This document shows, piece after piece, positions 24,248 through 32,395 of a stretch of 64,000 bases of DNA (position 1 is the first letter of the stretch; each line of letters begins with the position of its first letter). The notes beneath the pieces were generated by a model. That model was not told the origin of the DNA. It saw only the letters and a list, made by a program, of their open reading frames with translations, and made no database searches. The stretch lies in assembly GCA_041737835.1 (NCBI GenBank), contig JBGSQY010000030.1, one strand, 5' to 3'. A program made the translations under genes and the position numbers. Source of the DNA: Bythopirellula sp041737835 (GTDB taxonomy: Bacteria; Planctomycetota; Planctomycetia; Pirellulales; Lacipirellulaceae).

Positions 24248-25711
24248 CTAAGCAAGGTCGCGGTCTTCGAAAAAGATCAGCGCTAGGAGCATTGCCGCGG
24301 CGCAATAGAGCAAGCTGTACAGCCCCGTCATCAGGAGATATTCCATAGGTACGGAGGATGAGCCCGCGATGGCCCCTTCTATCTCGTAATAGTCGAGCAC
24401 GGGGAGCACGTTGGAAATCAACCGCCCTATGAATTTGACGTAAACGATGTCACCCACCGACGATTTCACAATCAACGGCGCCAAATGGCCCAACACGTAG
24501 ATCGAGCCGCAGATAATCAAGTTGGGCAGCATGGGAAGCCGGGTCGAGATCGCCACGCTGATGGCCGCCATCACGACTGCCTCGAAAAACGCGAGGATCA
24601 AGCCGGGCACGATCCGTACAACTTCGATAAAACAATCCTGCCAAATGGGAGCTTCCTTGGCCGATTCACGCGCGTCGTACACGACTTTGTACGACACGGT
24701 TAGCAAAAAGACCGCACCCAAAATCAGGAACATCAACAAAATCGGCCAGACGATACCCAGGAACTTGCCAAAGATAAAGGAACGCCGGCCGACGGGCTTG
24801 GAAAGCACGGTGAGCGCGGTACGGCCTTCGATTTCATCGGCGACCGACACGCTGGCCGTCCAGAGGGCGAAAATAATCGCCAAGACTTTGATCGTGGTCA
24901 TGCCCGAGGTTTTGAGCATCTTTACGTCTTCGCCGAACGTGTTGTAAGGCACATAGACGTAGAGCAGCAACGCGGCGATGCCGATGCCGATCAGCAGGAT
25001 AAACAGCGGCTGCGAGATGGCTTCCTTGGACGTGGCGGCGGCAATGATCGATGCTTTCGGCGCCAACAGGTTGATTAGCAAATAACCCAAGTACAATCCA
25101 ATGACGCCCAGCGCGGCCGTCTTCAAATAATGCACTTCAGGCATTTCAACGTCGCTCTCGAAGATGAGAGTCACCTTGCTGTCGAGATCGCTGTCGTTGG
25201 TGAGGTAGAGCTCCTCAACATTTTCTTCAAAACCACGGGGCAGATTCTCACCCGGTGACCATTTGTAAAGTTGATCGCCTTGAACTTCGATCAAAGGCGC
25301 GATGTACTTCTTGCCCTTCTCGACGTTGACGGCAACGTCTTGCTCGCTTTCGATGAAGTAGCTTTGCAGCTCGTCGGGGCGGAATGAAACGGCGAGCACT
25401 TCGTCTTGCGCGGCTGCGGGGACGGTGATCGTTTTCTCGACACGGCCCACGGAGCTGATGCGGCCGAGCGATTCAAACACCTCCGCGGGATTCATCGTCG
25501 GTGTCGCCAAGAGCGCCAGGATGCCCAGAGTGGTGAGCGTATAGGTGACCGGTAGGAGAATGCTTTCCTTGACCGTGCCGAAGACCGACAAAGCGGCTCG
25601 GCGATTGATCAAGTACAGCAGCCCCCACAAGAGCACGAGAACCACCAGCCCGGCGGTTGTGCCAAGCGAAAGCAGCCAAATGGGTTTAAGCCAAACAGAA
25701 AGATTCGACAT
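24248..25711 (-). CDS. ABC-2-type transporter permease without linked ATPase
   Basis: 487 residues, polytopic. Membrane segments at about 13-33, 50-68, 197-215, 233-253, 276-295, 318-345, 372-400, 408-425 and 460-480. The phrase VSVADEIEGRTALTVLSKPVGRRSFIFGKFLG is a hallmark of the NosY/ABC-2 permease family. A ~120-residue soluble domain between the second and third segments (about 90-190) is probably extracytoplasmic. ABC-2 permeases need an ATPase partner, but none is adjacent in either direction; it follows acyP by 21 bp and is likely co-transcribed with it. The transported substrate is unknown. Confidence 0.8.
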   Translation of the reverse strand: MSNLSVWLKPIWLLSLGTTAGLVVLVLLWGLLYLINRRAALSVFGTVKESILLPVTYTLTTLGILALLATPTMNPAEVFESLGRISSVGRVEKTITVPAAAQDEVLAVSFRPDELQSYFIESEQDVAVNVEKGKKYIAPLIEVQGDQLYKWSPGENLPRGFEENVEELYLTNDSDLDSKVTLIFESDVEMPEVHYLKTAALGVIGLYLGYLLINLLAPKASIIAAATSKEAISQPLFILLIGIGIAALLLYVYVPYNTFGEDVKMLKTSGMTTIKVLAIIFALWTASVSVADEIEGRTALTVLSKPVGRRSFIFGKFLGIVWPILLMFLILGAVFLLTVSYKVVYDARESAKEAPIWQDCFIEVVRIVPGLILAFFEAVVMAAISVAISTRLPMLPNLIICGSIYVLGHLAPLIVKSSVGDIVYVKFIGRLISNVLPVLDYYEIEGAIAGSSSVPMEYLLMTGLYSLLYCAAAMLLALIFFEDRDLA

Positions 25712-25732
25712 GAAAACTGGAACCGCGGAGGA

Positions 25733-26017
25733 TTAGTGTCGGATATCAAAAGACGAAAATTCGCCGGTGGCGGCGCGGCGGTCGACAGCAGTGCTACGGA
25801 TATGATTTGCCATGCGTTCGGCCACTTCCTGCAAAAATGCTGTCAATTCCTGAGGTTGCCCCTCCGCGACTAGCTCAACCCGCCCGTCTGGCAGGTTTCG
25901 AACGAACCCGGTCACTTCAAATTTCCCAGCGATACGGGAAGTGGTGTACCGAAAACCGACCCCTTGCACGTGCCCAGAATAGAAAACCTGGCAACGCTGG
26001 CAAGCGGGGCTGGCCAT
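25733..26017 (-). CDS. acyP: Acylphosphatase
   Basis: 94 residues, standard single-domain acylphosphatase (ferredoxin-like fold) hydrolysing acyl phosphates. The signature GHVQGVGFRYT spans 15-25 with catalytic Arg23; catalytic Asn41 is in GFVRNLPDGRVEL. Both essential residues are present. Two cysteines near the N-terminus (Cys6, Cys9) are an unusual addition. It is followed 21 bp downstream by the ABC-2 permease on the same strand. Confidence 0.93.
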   Translation of the reverse strand: MASPACQRCQVFYSGHVQGVGFRYTTSRIAGKFEVTGFVRNLPDGRVELVAEGQPQELTAFLQEVAERMANHIRSTAVDRRAATGEFSSFDIRH

Positions 26018-26177
26018 CTCGCTCTTTCATGCTGATGACGGCTAAGGGAACCAAACCAAACTTTCATGATAACCACAAAATGCCCTGGCTTCCAGGCGGC
26101 CAGTGTTCCGGCCAGTTGAGGCAATTTGCGTGATTGGCTTTGACCTAACGTGCTAGTTTTCGTAGTTTTCCCCCGCC

Positions 26178-27299
26178 ATGAGCCGCAAAACTGTACAAAT
26201 CGGACTACTCATTCTGTTAGCGTTGCTCAGCCAAGCTGCGACTGCGGACGATACTGATCCCATTGTGCCGGAAGATGGTCTGCTGGTGCTGGCAAACGGC
26301 AGCATCATGGACGGGACAATCGCGAGGGACGGCGATTACTACCGTGTGCTCTTGGAAAAGGGAACGCTGCGAGTTCGCGCCGATCAAGTCGATTTCTTTT
26401 GCCAGACCATGGCCGAGGCTTATCAGCGCCGCCAAGCGCGACGACTGGGACAAATGCCTTCGGCCGATGCACACGTCGAGATGGCTCAATGGTGCCTGCA
26501 ACACGAGTTGATTGAATTTGCGTTCGCGGAACTTGCCGCGGCACGTGAGCTTGATCCTCAGCACACTTTGCTCCCGATGATCGAGCGCAGGCTGGCACAA
26601 GCCAAAGAAATGGCGACTGCCAAAGCATTGACTCCGGCGCCAGTACCCATCGTCGATGAACAGGTTCATGAAGCCAATTCCGAGATGAGCTTCGGCGAGA
26701 TTCCTCTCTGGGCACGAAGTGAATTCATTAAACGCGTGCAACCAATGATGGCCCACTCGTGTGCAAAGTCGGGTTGTCATTTGCCGAATTCACCACAGCA
26801 AATGAAGATCGATCGCAGCGCACTCGATGGCGTTGGTAATCCTGAACTCATTCACCGCAATCTCTCGGTCATCATCGCGGAAGTGAATCTCGAAGAGCCC
26901 GAAAAGAGTCGGCTCTTAACGATGGGAGCAGCCGCCCATGGAAACACGAAGGAAGGGCAATCGCGGCCACTCACGCCACATCAGCTAGAAATCCTACGGG
27001 CTTGGGTGACCCAGTTGTCCGTGGGTGAAGCGCCCATCAAGGAAGAACGCGAAGCTCAATCTCGTAGCAATCAGATTGTTGTGGGGGTGAATAGTTCTGC
27101 GCAGCAGGCGTATATGAAAGACGAACAAGCTGCCGCGGCATCAACGGATCCGTTTGATCCGTCGGAATTTAATCGCCAAAACACCCCCGAAGCGAAGGCA
27201 GACGAATCTACTTCTGAGCCTCAAGCTGTTGAGGCCCCGCCGACTGAGACGCAGCCGGTTGAAACTCCGCCGGTTGAGGCTGAGCCAGCGCCACACTAG
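26178..27299 (+). CDS. Secreted protein with CX4CH haem-like motif and Pro/Glu-rich tail
   Basis: 373 residues. A signal peptide ends near residue 23 (AATADD). Residues about 35-75 form a small beta domain (LLVLANGSIMDGTI...VRADQVDFF); about 95-150 is TPR-like. A CX4CH motif, Cys195-Cys200-His201 (HSCAKSGCHLP), begins a segment resembling the planctomycete-type cytochrome c domains used in surface redox or sugar-processing proteins; the usual motif is CXXCH. LTPHQLEILRAWV (about 279) fits a C-terminal cytochrome helix. The tail (about 335-373) is repetitive (VEAPPTETQPVETPPVE) and is encoded opposite the end of a small lipoprotein gene (27208-27299). Haem binding is inferred. Confidence 0.75.
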   Translation: MSRKTVQIGLLILLALLSQAATADDTDPIVPEDGLLVLANGSIMDGTIARDGDYYRVLLEKGTLRVRADQVDFFCQTMAEAYQRRQARRLGQMPSADAHVEMAQWCLQHELIEFAFAELAAARELDPQHTLLPMIERRLAQAKEMATAKALTPAPVPIVDEQVHEANSEMSFGEIPLWARSEFIKRVQPMMAHSCAKSGCHLPNSPQQMKIDRSALDGVGNPELIHRNLSVIIAEVNLEEPEKSRLLTMGAAAHGNTKEGQSRPLTPHQLEILRAWVTQLSVGEAPIKEEREAQSRSNQIVVGVNSSAQQAYMKDEQAAAASTDPFDPSEFNRQNTPEAKADESTSEPQAVEAPPTETQPVETPPVEAEPAPH

Positions 27300-27465
27300 G
27301 TAGCTGCGACGGTCCCCCGGAAAGAATCGATCCCGCGCGGCCCGGCGAATTCGAATAAGGGCCATCGGGCACGACTGGCGCACAGTCGGTGTAACTCTGG
27401 CACATACGGCAACCGCTCGCGGCGAGCAAAACCAACAGCGCGCAAGCATATTTTCCACGATCCAT
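27208..27465 (-). CDS. Small Cys-containing lipoprotein overlapping antisense gene end
   Basis: 85 residues from ATG 27465. A charged start, hydrophobic core and lipobox AASGC (Cys19) give a convincing lipoprotein signal. The mature part begins RMCQSYTDCAPVVPDGPYSNSP and RAGSILSGG, a pattern I know from short planctomycetal lipoproteins. The last 30 residues are Gln/Pro/Ala-rich (QPQPAEFQPAASQS) and are read antisense to the repetitive tail of the CX4CH protein, a 92-bp convergent overlap. A longer frame extends upstream to 27729 but lacks the lipobox advantage and crosses into the HAD gene. Function unknown; an outer-membrane location is inferred. Confidence 0.65.
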   Translation of the reverse strand: MDRGKYACALLVLLAASGCRMCQSYTDCAPVVPDGPYSNSPGRAGSILSGGPSQLPSVALAQPQPAEFQPAASQSAGPQQLEAQK

Positions 27466-27581
27466 GGCAACGAATCCCCCCGGCTGAGCCATGAGCAAAC
27501 GACGCGCGATCGCACGTCGAGAAAAGTGTACTTCTTGTGCATCGGCCGCCCGTGGCGTTTCAGGTGAGAGAAAACGGCATG

Positions 27582-28265
27582 CTAGCATTGCGACATGCCC
27601 AGTGCCGCGTAAATTCGTGGATCGGCCAGCGTGTCGGCGATGAATTTCGCCCCGGGAAATTGATGCGTATGCGAATGACCGTGGGGGACGGCCACCGTGT
27701 AGGCTTCCGCGGCAACGGCGGCGCGGCAACCGATTTGGCTGTCTTCGAGCACCATCATTTCTTGCGGTGCTACGCCATGCTTCTCGGCGGAAAGCAGATA
27801 GATATCAGGAGCTGGCTTGCCGTGTTCGATTTCATTGCCCGCGACGGTGAAAGCAAATCGGCCCACGAGATTGGACTGAGTGAGCACACTATCGAGAAAC
27901 TCACGACCGCTGCTCGTGGCGATCGCCTTGGGGATGTTGGCTTGCTCCAACGCCCCAAGTAAGTCGAGCAATCCTGGCATGGGAGACAACCGAGTTCCCA
28001 ACAAGCCATGCATGACTTCCATCGATTCGGTGGCGAGTGCGTCCACGGTATCGGTGAGGTTATTCCAGTCGATCATGATTTGCAGTGCTTTGTGCGACTG
28101 ACGACCCATCATTTCGTTGAGAAGCTCGGGCGTAAACGCACAACCCCGGCGAGCGAGCACGACGCTCCCGACTTCCTGATAAAGTTCTTCAGTGTTGAAC
28201 ATCAGGCCATCGAGATCGAACACGACGGCACGCAACGGGGAAACTGGAATTGGATAGTCTTTCAT
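27582..28265 (-). CDS. HAD-superfamily phosphatase/phosphomutase (beta-phosphoglucomutase-like)
   Basis: 227 residues. HAD motif I is VFDLDGLMFNTE (nucleophile and acid/base Asp), motif II the Thr/Ser in AIATSSGR, motif III the Lys in EHGKPAPD and motif IV VLEDSQIGCRAA. The helical cap inserted after motif I (about 25-90) is the subclass I type of beta-phosphoglucomutases and phosphoglycolate phosphatases. It should act on small sugar phosphates in the cytoplasm; the substrate cannot be assigned. It starts at ATG 28265 and is preceded by a CCACAGAG-type repeat. Confidence 0.88.
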   Translation of the reverse strand: MKDYPIPVSPLRAVVFDLDGLMFNTEELYQEVGSVVLARRGCAFTPELLNEMMGRQSHKALQIMIDWNNLTDTVDALATESMEVMHGLLGTRLSPMPGLLDLLGALEQANIPKAIATSSGREFLDSVLTQSNLVGRFAFTVAGNEIEHGKPAPDIYLLSAEKHGVAPQEMMVLEDSQIGCRAAVAAEAYTVAVPHGHSHTHQFPGAKFIADTLADPRIYAALGMSQC

Positions 28266-28270
28266 ATTTT

Positions 28271-28354
28271 GCCACAGAGCACACAGAATTCGCGGAGGGA
28301 AGAGTAATTAACTACCACAGAAACAAACTCTGTGATCTCCGTGTCCTCTGTGGC
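28271..28354. repeat. CCACAGAG-family inverted repeat
   Basis: GCCACAGAGCACACAGAATT (from 28271) is mirrored by a right arm ending GTGTCCTCTGTGGC (28354). A related half-element with CCACAGAGGACACAGAGAAC lies at 30547. It sits between the HAD gene start and the end of the polytopic membrane protein gene. Confidence 0.75.
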
Positions 28355-28363
28355 TAATCTCTT

Positions 28364-29968
28364 TCACTTTGCGATTTTAGGTTTCTGGCGTAAATCGTAA
28401 ATTTTGTACCAAGGATTCTCATAAGCCACGGTCAACGGCAGCGGTGGGTATTCGGTCGTTAGAATATAGTCAATCTTGTTCTCTACCGCGATTTCACGCA
28501 GCCGGTCAGCCCCCAATTCCTGGACTGACCCGTAGGGGCCTATCTCACCAAATTCATCGACGGCGCCGAAGTAGACTTCCTGATAACGCCGCCACCACTC
28601 GACCATTGAGGCGGCATCTTGCGGCACATCTTTCCAACTGAAGTAAACAGGCCGCTCGGCAAACCAACGAAATGTTGACGCATGGCGTGGGATCAAGAAA
28701 AGTGCGTCGGGGGCCGTATGCCCTTTGGCCCACGCACAGGCATCTCGCCAAGCCAGTGCCTCGCGTGTTTCATGGCTTTCAACCGATGTGACATCGGCCC
28801 AACGCACGGTTGTCGTGAGCATCATCAAGCCAGCCGATCCCAGCACAGCCAAAATGGCAACGCTTCTTGCTGTGCGGTATGTGTCGTTAGCAACCGAGGT
28901 CAGGATGGCTCCTAAACTTAGCGCCAAGGCCAACGGCACGGCGATGTCGGCCAAGCGAAACCAATAGTATTTGAGCAGACTCGCCGAAAGTGCGGGCGAA
29001 TTGATCGTGGCGAATTCCCACAGGAGCCCCAGCAGGCAGATCGCGACGCTTGCCCAAGCGAATAGCTGAATACGGCGAAGCGGCAAGGCGTTGGGTTGAT
29101 CGGTTTGCGAGGAAAATCGCGTAATGAACGCGAACAGCGCTAACAGTATTCCGAAGCGAACGAACCGCTTGATCATTTGTTCTAGCGGCAGCCGATGGAG
29201 TGCCAAATGATGGGGCAAACGCTCAAACACATAGATTTGATTCGCCTCGTCGCTGATTTCCGGTGCAACTTTCGCGGTGAGTAACAATCCGGGAACAATG
29301 CCAGGTAAGGCCAGCACACCACCTAAGATCAACGAGGGAAGCATCGCAACTAACTTGGGGCGATTATCTTTGGACTCGAACAGCCAAACTGCCGCGGCGC
29401 AGATCACCGACCAACCTCCGACCAAGACATGAAACGCCGAGGCCAAACCGAGTAGCGGCCAAACGCGCTGCCAACGTCCGATCGCGAGTTCCGCGAGGCC
29501 GCAAAAGACAAACACATAGGCAAAGCACTTGCCTTCAACGCCCCCAATTACCCATTCGCCGGCGAGGTTGCCTTGCTCAATAAATGTGACGAAAAGCAGG
29601 GCGGTAATCACTGACAGCCAGCGAGTTGGCACAAGCCGGCTGCTCAAACGCTGCCACGACCAGGCCAGCGCCAGCCAACAAACAATTCGGCCGATCCAAG
29701 CCACCACCGGCAACGAGAACCAGCGCGTCAACCAGCCCAGCGTCCAGTAGAAAGTGAGATGAGCCTCAGCCGATTCGAGAAACAAATCCCCTGGGCACCA
29801 AGTGGGATTCCAATAGTGCTTCGCCTTGGTGAGATAATGCGTCTCGTTCACGTGCGGCACGGGGACACCCGCCGCAACGAAAAAAACGAGAAAGATGAGC
29901 CCGATTTCCAGCCAACGCTGCCACGCGGTTTGTGTGAGGTCCGTCGAATTCTGCGCGATGGCGTTCAT
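28364..29968 (-). CDS. Polytopic membrane protein, possible GT-C-type glycosyltransferase
   Basis: 534 residues from ATG 29968; a TTG-started frame to 30079 adds unconserved residues. About ten membrane segments fill residues 15-400. The first extracytoplasmic loop (after the first segment) carries VNETHYLTKAKHYWNPTWCPGD, with Glu and Asp placed as in GT-C lipid-linked-sugar transferases. The C-terminal ~130 residues are soluble, with WAKGHTAPDALFLIPRHASTFRWFAERPVYFSWKDVP, which also resembles the periplasmic domain of GT-C enzymes. I did not recognise a precise family. Alternative: a planctomycete-specific membrane protein of unknown role. Confidence 0.6.
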   Translation of the reverse strand: MNAIAQNSTDLTQTAWQRWLEIGLIFLVFFVAAGVPVPHVNETHYLTKAKHYWNPTWCPGDLFLESAEAHLTFYWTLGWLTRWFSLPVVAWIGRIVCWLALAWSWQRLSSRLVPTRWLSVITALLFVTFIEQGNLAGEWVIGGVEGKCFAYVFVFCGLAELAIGRWQRVWPLLGLASAFHVLVGGWSVICAAAVWLFESKDNRPKLVAMLPSLILGGVLALPGIVPGLLLTAKVAPEISDEANQIYVFERLPHHLALHRLPLEQMIKRFVRFGILLALFAFITRFSSQTDQPNALPLRRIQLFAWASVAICLLGLLWEFATINSPALSASLLKYYWFRLADIAVPLALALSLGAILTSVANDTYRTARSVAILAVLGSAGLMMLTTTVRWADVTSVESHETREALAWRDACAWAKGHTAPDALFLIPRHASTFRWFAERPVYFSWKDVPQDAASMVEWWRRYQEVYFGAVDEFGEIGPYGSVQELGADRLREIAVENKIDYILTTEYPPLPLTVAYENPWYKIYDLRQKPKIAK

Positions 29969-30819
29969 GTTATCAGCGTAAACGGTGCTGGGCACAAATT
30001 GCAACTGTGCGGTGCCGCGAAATCTTGGAATGTCAAGGAACACGCCTCTCAGCGAGTGAACACTATTATCGCGATTCAAAGCAGCCGTTCAACGTCGATT
30101 CTTGGCCGGGGTGAATGTATTACACCACGGAGACACGGAGTTCTCGGAGAGGAACCACGAATGGGACGAATAGCACGAATAAGAATGAGGGGACAGAGGG
30201 CGTGCCACCCGCTGAGCTTGGCGAGGTTTGTCAGGTTTGCTTGGTTTGCAGCCCCCCTGAGCTCGCAAACCTGACTTTTCGCGCGAGCGCTGGGGTCCCA
30301 ACTTTCGCGCCGAAAGTCTTGGGTTTTGTCACGTGGTCATGTCGCAAGTGTTGAAACTTCAAGCCCTTGCGAAATTGACACGTGCCAAAACGTGGCGACT
30401 TTTGGTCAAAACGAACGACAAGCGCGTTCCAAAACTCAATCAACATTTCCAATTGTCAAAGAACACGGCCTTTGCGGCGAGCGTGTATTTTAACCAATTG
30501 AGCCGGTTAAATCTTGGAAATTTTTGGCCATGTGAAGATGTATGAGCCACAGAGGACACAGAGAACACGGAGGAAAATTTGAACCGCTGATAGATGCTGA
30601 CATGAAATGGCGTGATGATTTTAATGCCGGAGGCATGGCAGCTAATAGCCAGGGTGTTGAGGCAAGATGAGTTCCACGAATCTTGACGATACCCCTGGAA
30701 ATCGAAATTTATCTTCCATCGGCCGAGAGATCGCCTACCAGGGGTGTCGTCCCTAAGGCTCCTCAAACACCTGGCTAATGCCTTTTATCCCTACGGGATA
30801 TAGCGAAGAAAAGTGGTAT
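29969..30819. other. Repeat-rich intergenic region
   Basis: About 850 bp without a credible gene. It holds a CCACGAAT half-element (30155-30183, CCACGAATGGGACGAATAGC), a related ACCACGGAGACACGGAG (30124-30140), a CCACAGAG half-element (30546-30573) and a REP-like palindrome (30617-30782). The stretch 30230-30360 has short internal echoes (GGTTTG, TTTCGCGC) but no coding pattern. The intergenic distance is far longer than elsewhere in the first 30 kb. Confidence 0.6.
30617..30782. repeat. REP-like palindromic element
   Basis: Outer arms GGCAGCTAATAGCC with AGGGTGTTGAGG (30617-30662) and CCTCAAACACCTGGCTAATG (30760-30779) are imperfect reverse complements; an inner pair ACCCCTGG (30691-30698) / CCAGGGGT (30738-30745) extends the fold. 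GCCGGAGGCATGGCAGC just before and TCCCTACGGGATA just after are further short palindromic pieces. No open frame of note. Confidence 0.7.
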
Positions 30820-30918
30820 TTCATGTCGAACACCTCTTGTGCTGCGCACACCGACACGAATCCGGTCGAGTTTTCACGTCTTCGGACCGATTTGCGGATG
30901 TCGTGTCGGTGCTACCCC
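30820..30918 (+). repeat. 99-bp hairpin element, copy A
   Basis: Starts TTCATGTCGAACACCTCTTG and ends GTGTCGGTGCTACCCC. The inner arms CACCGACACGAATCCG and CGGATGTCGTGTCGGTG can pair. Copy B (32270-32367) differs at about 8 of 99 positions; copy C (34944-35037) is inverted and more diverged. Bases 30874-30918 of copy A encode the last residues of the triple-repeat protein gene on the minus strand. Confidence 0.85.
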
Positions 30919-32106
30919 TTTTTCTCTTCCCTGTTCTCTACTCGTGTCGCCTTCCCCAGAACCGCCTCTCTCCGAATCGGTGTCACCATCCCGAATGGGG
31001 CGTTTGGCAGAACTCGGCTGCATATCATCGAGCATCTTTCTCTGACAATTTTGCTTGTACTCCTGTGCGACGGGGCTCAGCTTGGCGTGTTCATCCCAAA
31101 TCCAGAGTATTAAGTCCATATCGACCTCCCCTTTCGCCTCTTCGTCGAGCTTGCGCTGAAACCGACGCAGGTCGTCTAGGCTGACCCGCCCCGACAACAA
31201 GCATTCGTGGGGCAGGCCACTCGTCCAAGAGATTGCGGTATTCCATTGGTCTTGCGTCAAATCCGGCGGACATTTTGCGGCGAGCGATTGGATGGTCGCG
31301 AAAATTTGCGAGATCAGATCGGAGCGTTTTGGCTGCATCTCATCGAGCATGACTTTCTGAAATTGCTTTTTGTATCGCTCTCCAGCGGGAGTCAGTTCTG
31401 CAACTTCATCCCATATCCAGAAGATCAAAACCATATCGACCTTTCCCTTCACACGCTCCTCTAGCTCGCGCTGAAAACGACGCAGGTTGTCCAGCTTCCA
31501 TTGGAAACGACGCAGGTCGTATGTGCTGCCCGCTCCTGACGTCGGCAACATACTCTGGTCTGTGAGCTTGCCTGTCCAGGAAACTGCGACCTCCCATTGC
31601 TTCTGCGTCATTTCCGGTGGGCATCTTGTGGAAAGCAACCCAATGGCCTTGCGAATTTCACTCGCAATCCGGGGATCGCTCAACTGCATATCATGGAGCA
31701 TGACTTGCTGGAATTTCCGCTTATATTGCAGTCCATGAGGGTCAATTTTCGCAACTTCATCCCAGATCCAGAGGACTAAATCCATGTCCACCTTCCCTTT
31801 CGCCCTCTCCTCCAACTCGCGCCGCAAACCGCGCATGTCGTCCAGGTCGGCGCATCCTGGCAACATCGTGTTGCCCGTAAGTTGCAGCGTCCAATCAACT
31901 GCGACATTCCATCCGCGTTGTGTCATGTCGGGTGGACATTTCTTGGCGAGCGATGCAATAGTCATTTGCATTTGATCTCGAACCCACCTGGGCTTGCCTA
32001 TCGTGTGGTCGACCCACGCCACGAATGCAATCACGATGCAGATCACGACCACCGCAATGATGCCACACCAACGCCAAAGTCGGCTCTGAGAATTTGACAT
32101 AGTCAT
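30874..32106 (-). CDS. Membrane-anchored protein with three tandem copies of an unrecognised ~100-residue unit
   Basis: 410 residues. A single membrane segment (about 13-31) follows a short basic N-terminus, so residues 35-410 are probably extracytoplasmic. Three homologous units follow: about 42-141, 147-258 and 264-363. Each has the order KCPPDMTQxxW (or RCPPEMTQ), AVSWTxxL, MLP/LLS, DLRRFQRELEE, GKVDMDLxLWIWDE, QYKRKFQQVMLxDMQ. Unit 2 has an internal duplication of LRRFQxxL. One Cys per unit (in CPP) is invariant. I do not recognise the domain. The last ~30 residues are Gly/Arg/Glu-rich and end inside hairpin element copy A. Either of two ATGs, 32106 or 32100, may start it. Confidence 0.75.
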   Translation of the reverse strand: MTMSNSQSRLWRWCGIIAVVVICIVIAFVAWVDHTIGKPRWVRDQMQMTIASLAKKCPPDMTQRGWNVAVDWTLQLTGNTMLPGCADLDDMRGLRRELEERAKGKVDMDLVLWIWDEVAKIDPHGLQYKRKFQQVMLHDMQLSDPRIASEIRKAIGLLSTRCPPEMTQKQWEVAVSWTGKLTDQSMLPTSGAGSTYDLRRFQWKLDNLRRFQRELEERVKGKVDMVLIFWIWDEVAELTPAGERYKKQFQKVMLDEMQPKRSDLISQIFATIQSLAAKCPPDLTQDQWNTAISWTSGLPHECLLSGRVSLDDLRRFQRKLDEEAKGEVDMDLILWIWDEHAKLSPVAQEYKQNCQRKMLDDMQPSSAKRPIRDGDTDSERGGSGEGDTSREQGREKGVAPTRHPQIGPKT

Positions 32107-32269
32107 TGCCTTTCATCACAAACGGCGTGCGTGAATCTGGTAGTAGTATAACGCTTTATCTCAAGAAAGTCTTTCAGGCCGCTCGCGGAGCGATTCACTC
32201 ATGAAGACTGGTCATGTCTTAGAAGTGAGAGTTATCGACCCAAATTCCATTTCTGAATAAGAGATGCGA

Positions 32270-32367
32270 TTCATGTCGAAGACCTCTCGTGCTGCGCACC
32301 CGACACGAATCCGGTCGAGTTTTCACATCGTGGGTCCGGTTTGCGGATGTCGTGTCGGTGCTACCCC
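32270..32367 (+). repeat. 99-bp hairpin element, copy B
   Basis: Begins TTCATGTCGAAGACCTCTCG and ends GTGTCGGTGCTACCCC, in direct orientation relative to copy A at 30820-30918. The two copies bracket the triple-repeat gene (1.45 kb apart). It lies between that gene's upstream region and the stop of the MDR oxidoreductase. Confidence 0.85.
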
Positions 32368-32395
32368 GCTACCTCGCTTCTCTCACGGCCTGTAC

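Noticed and set aside
27466..27729. Upstream extension of the small lipoprotein to 27729
   Set aside because: It would place the lipobox in mid-protein and overlap the HAD gene; ATG 27465 gives a normal lipoprotein signal.
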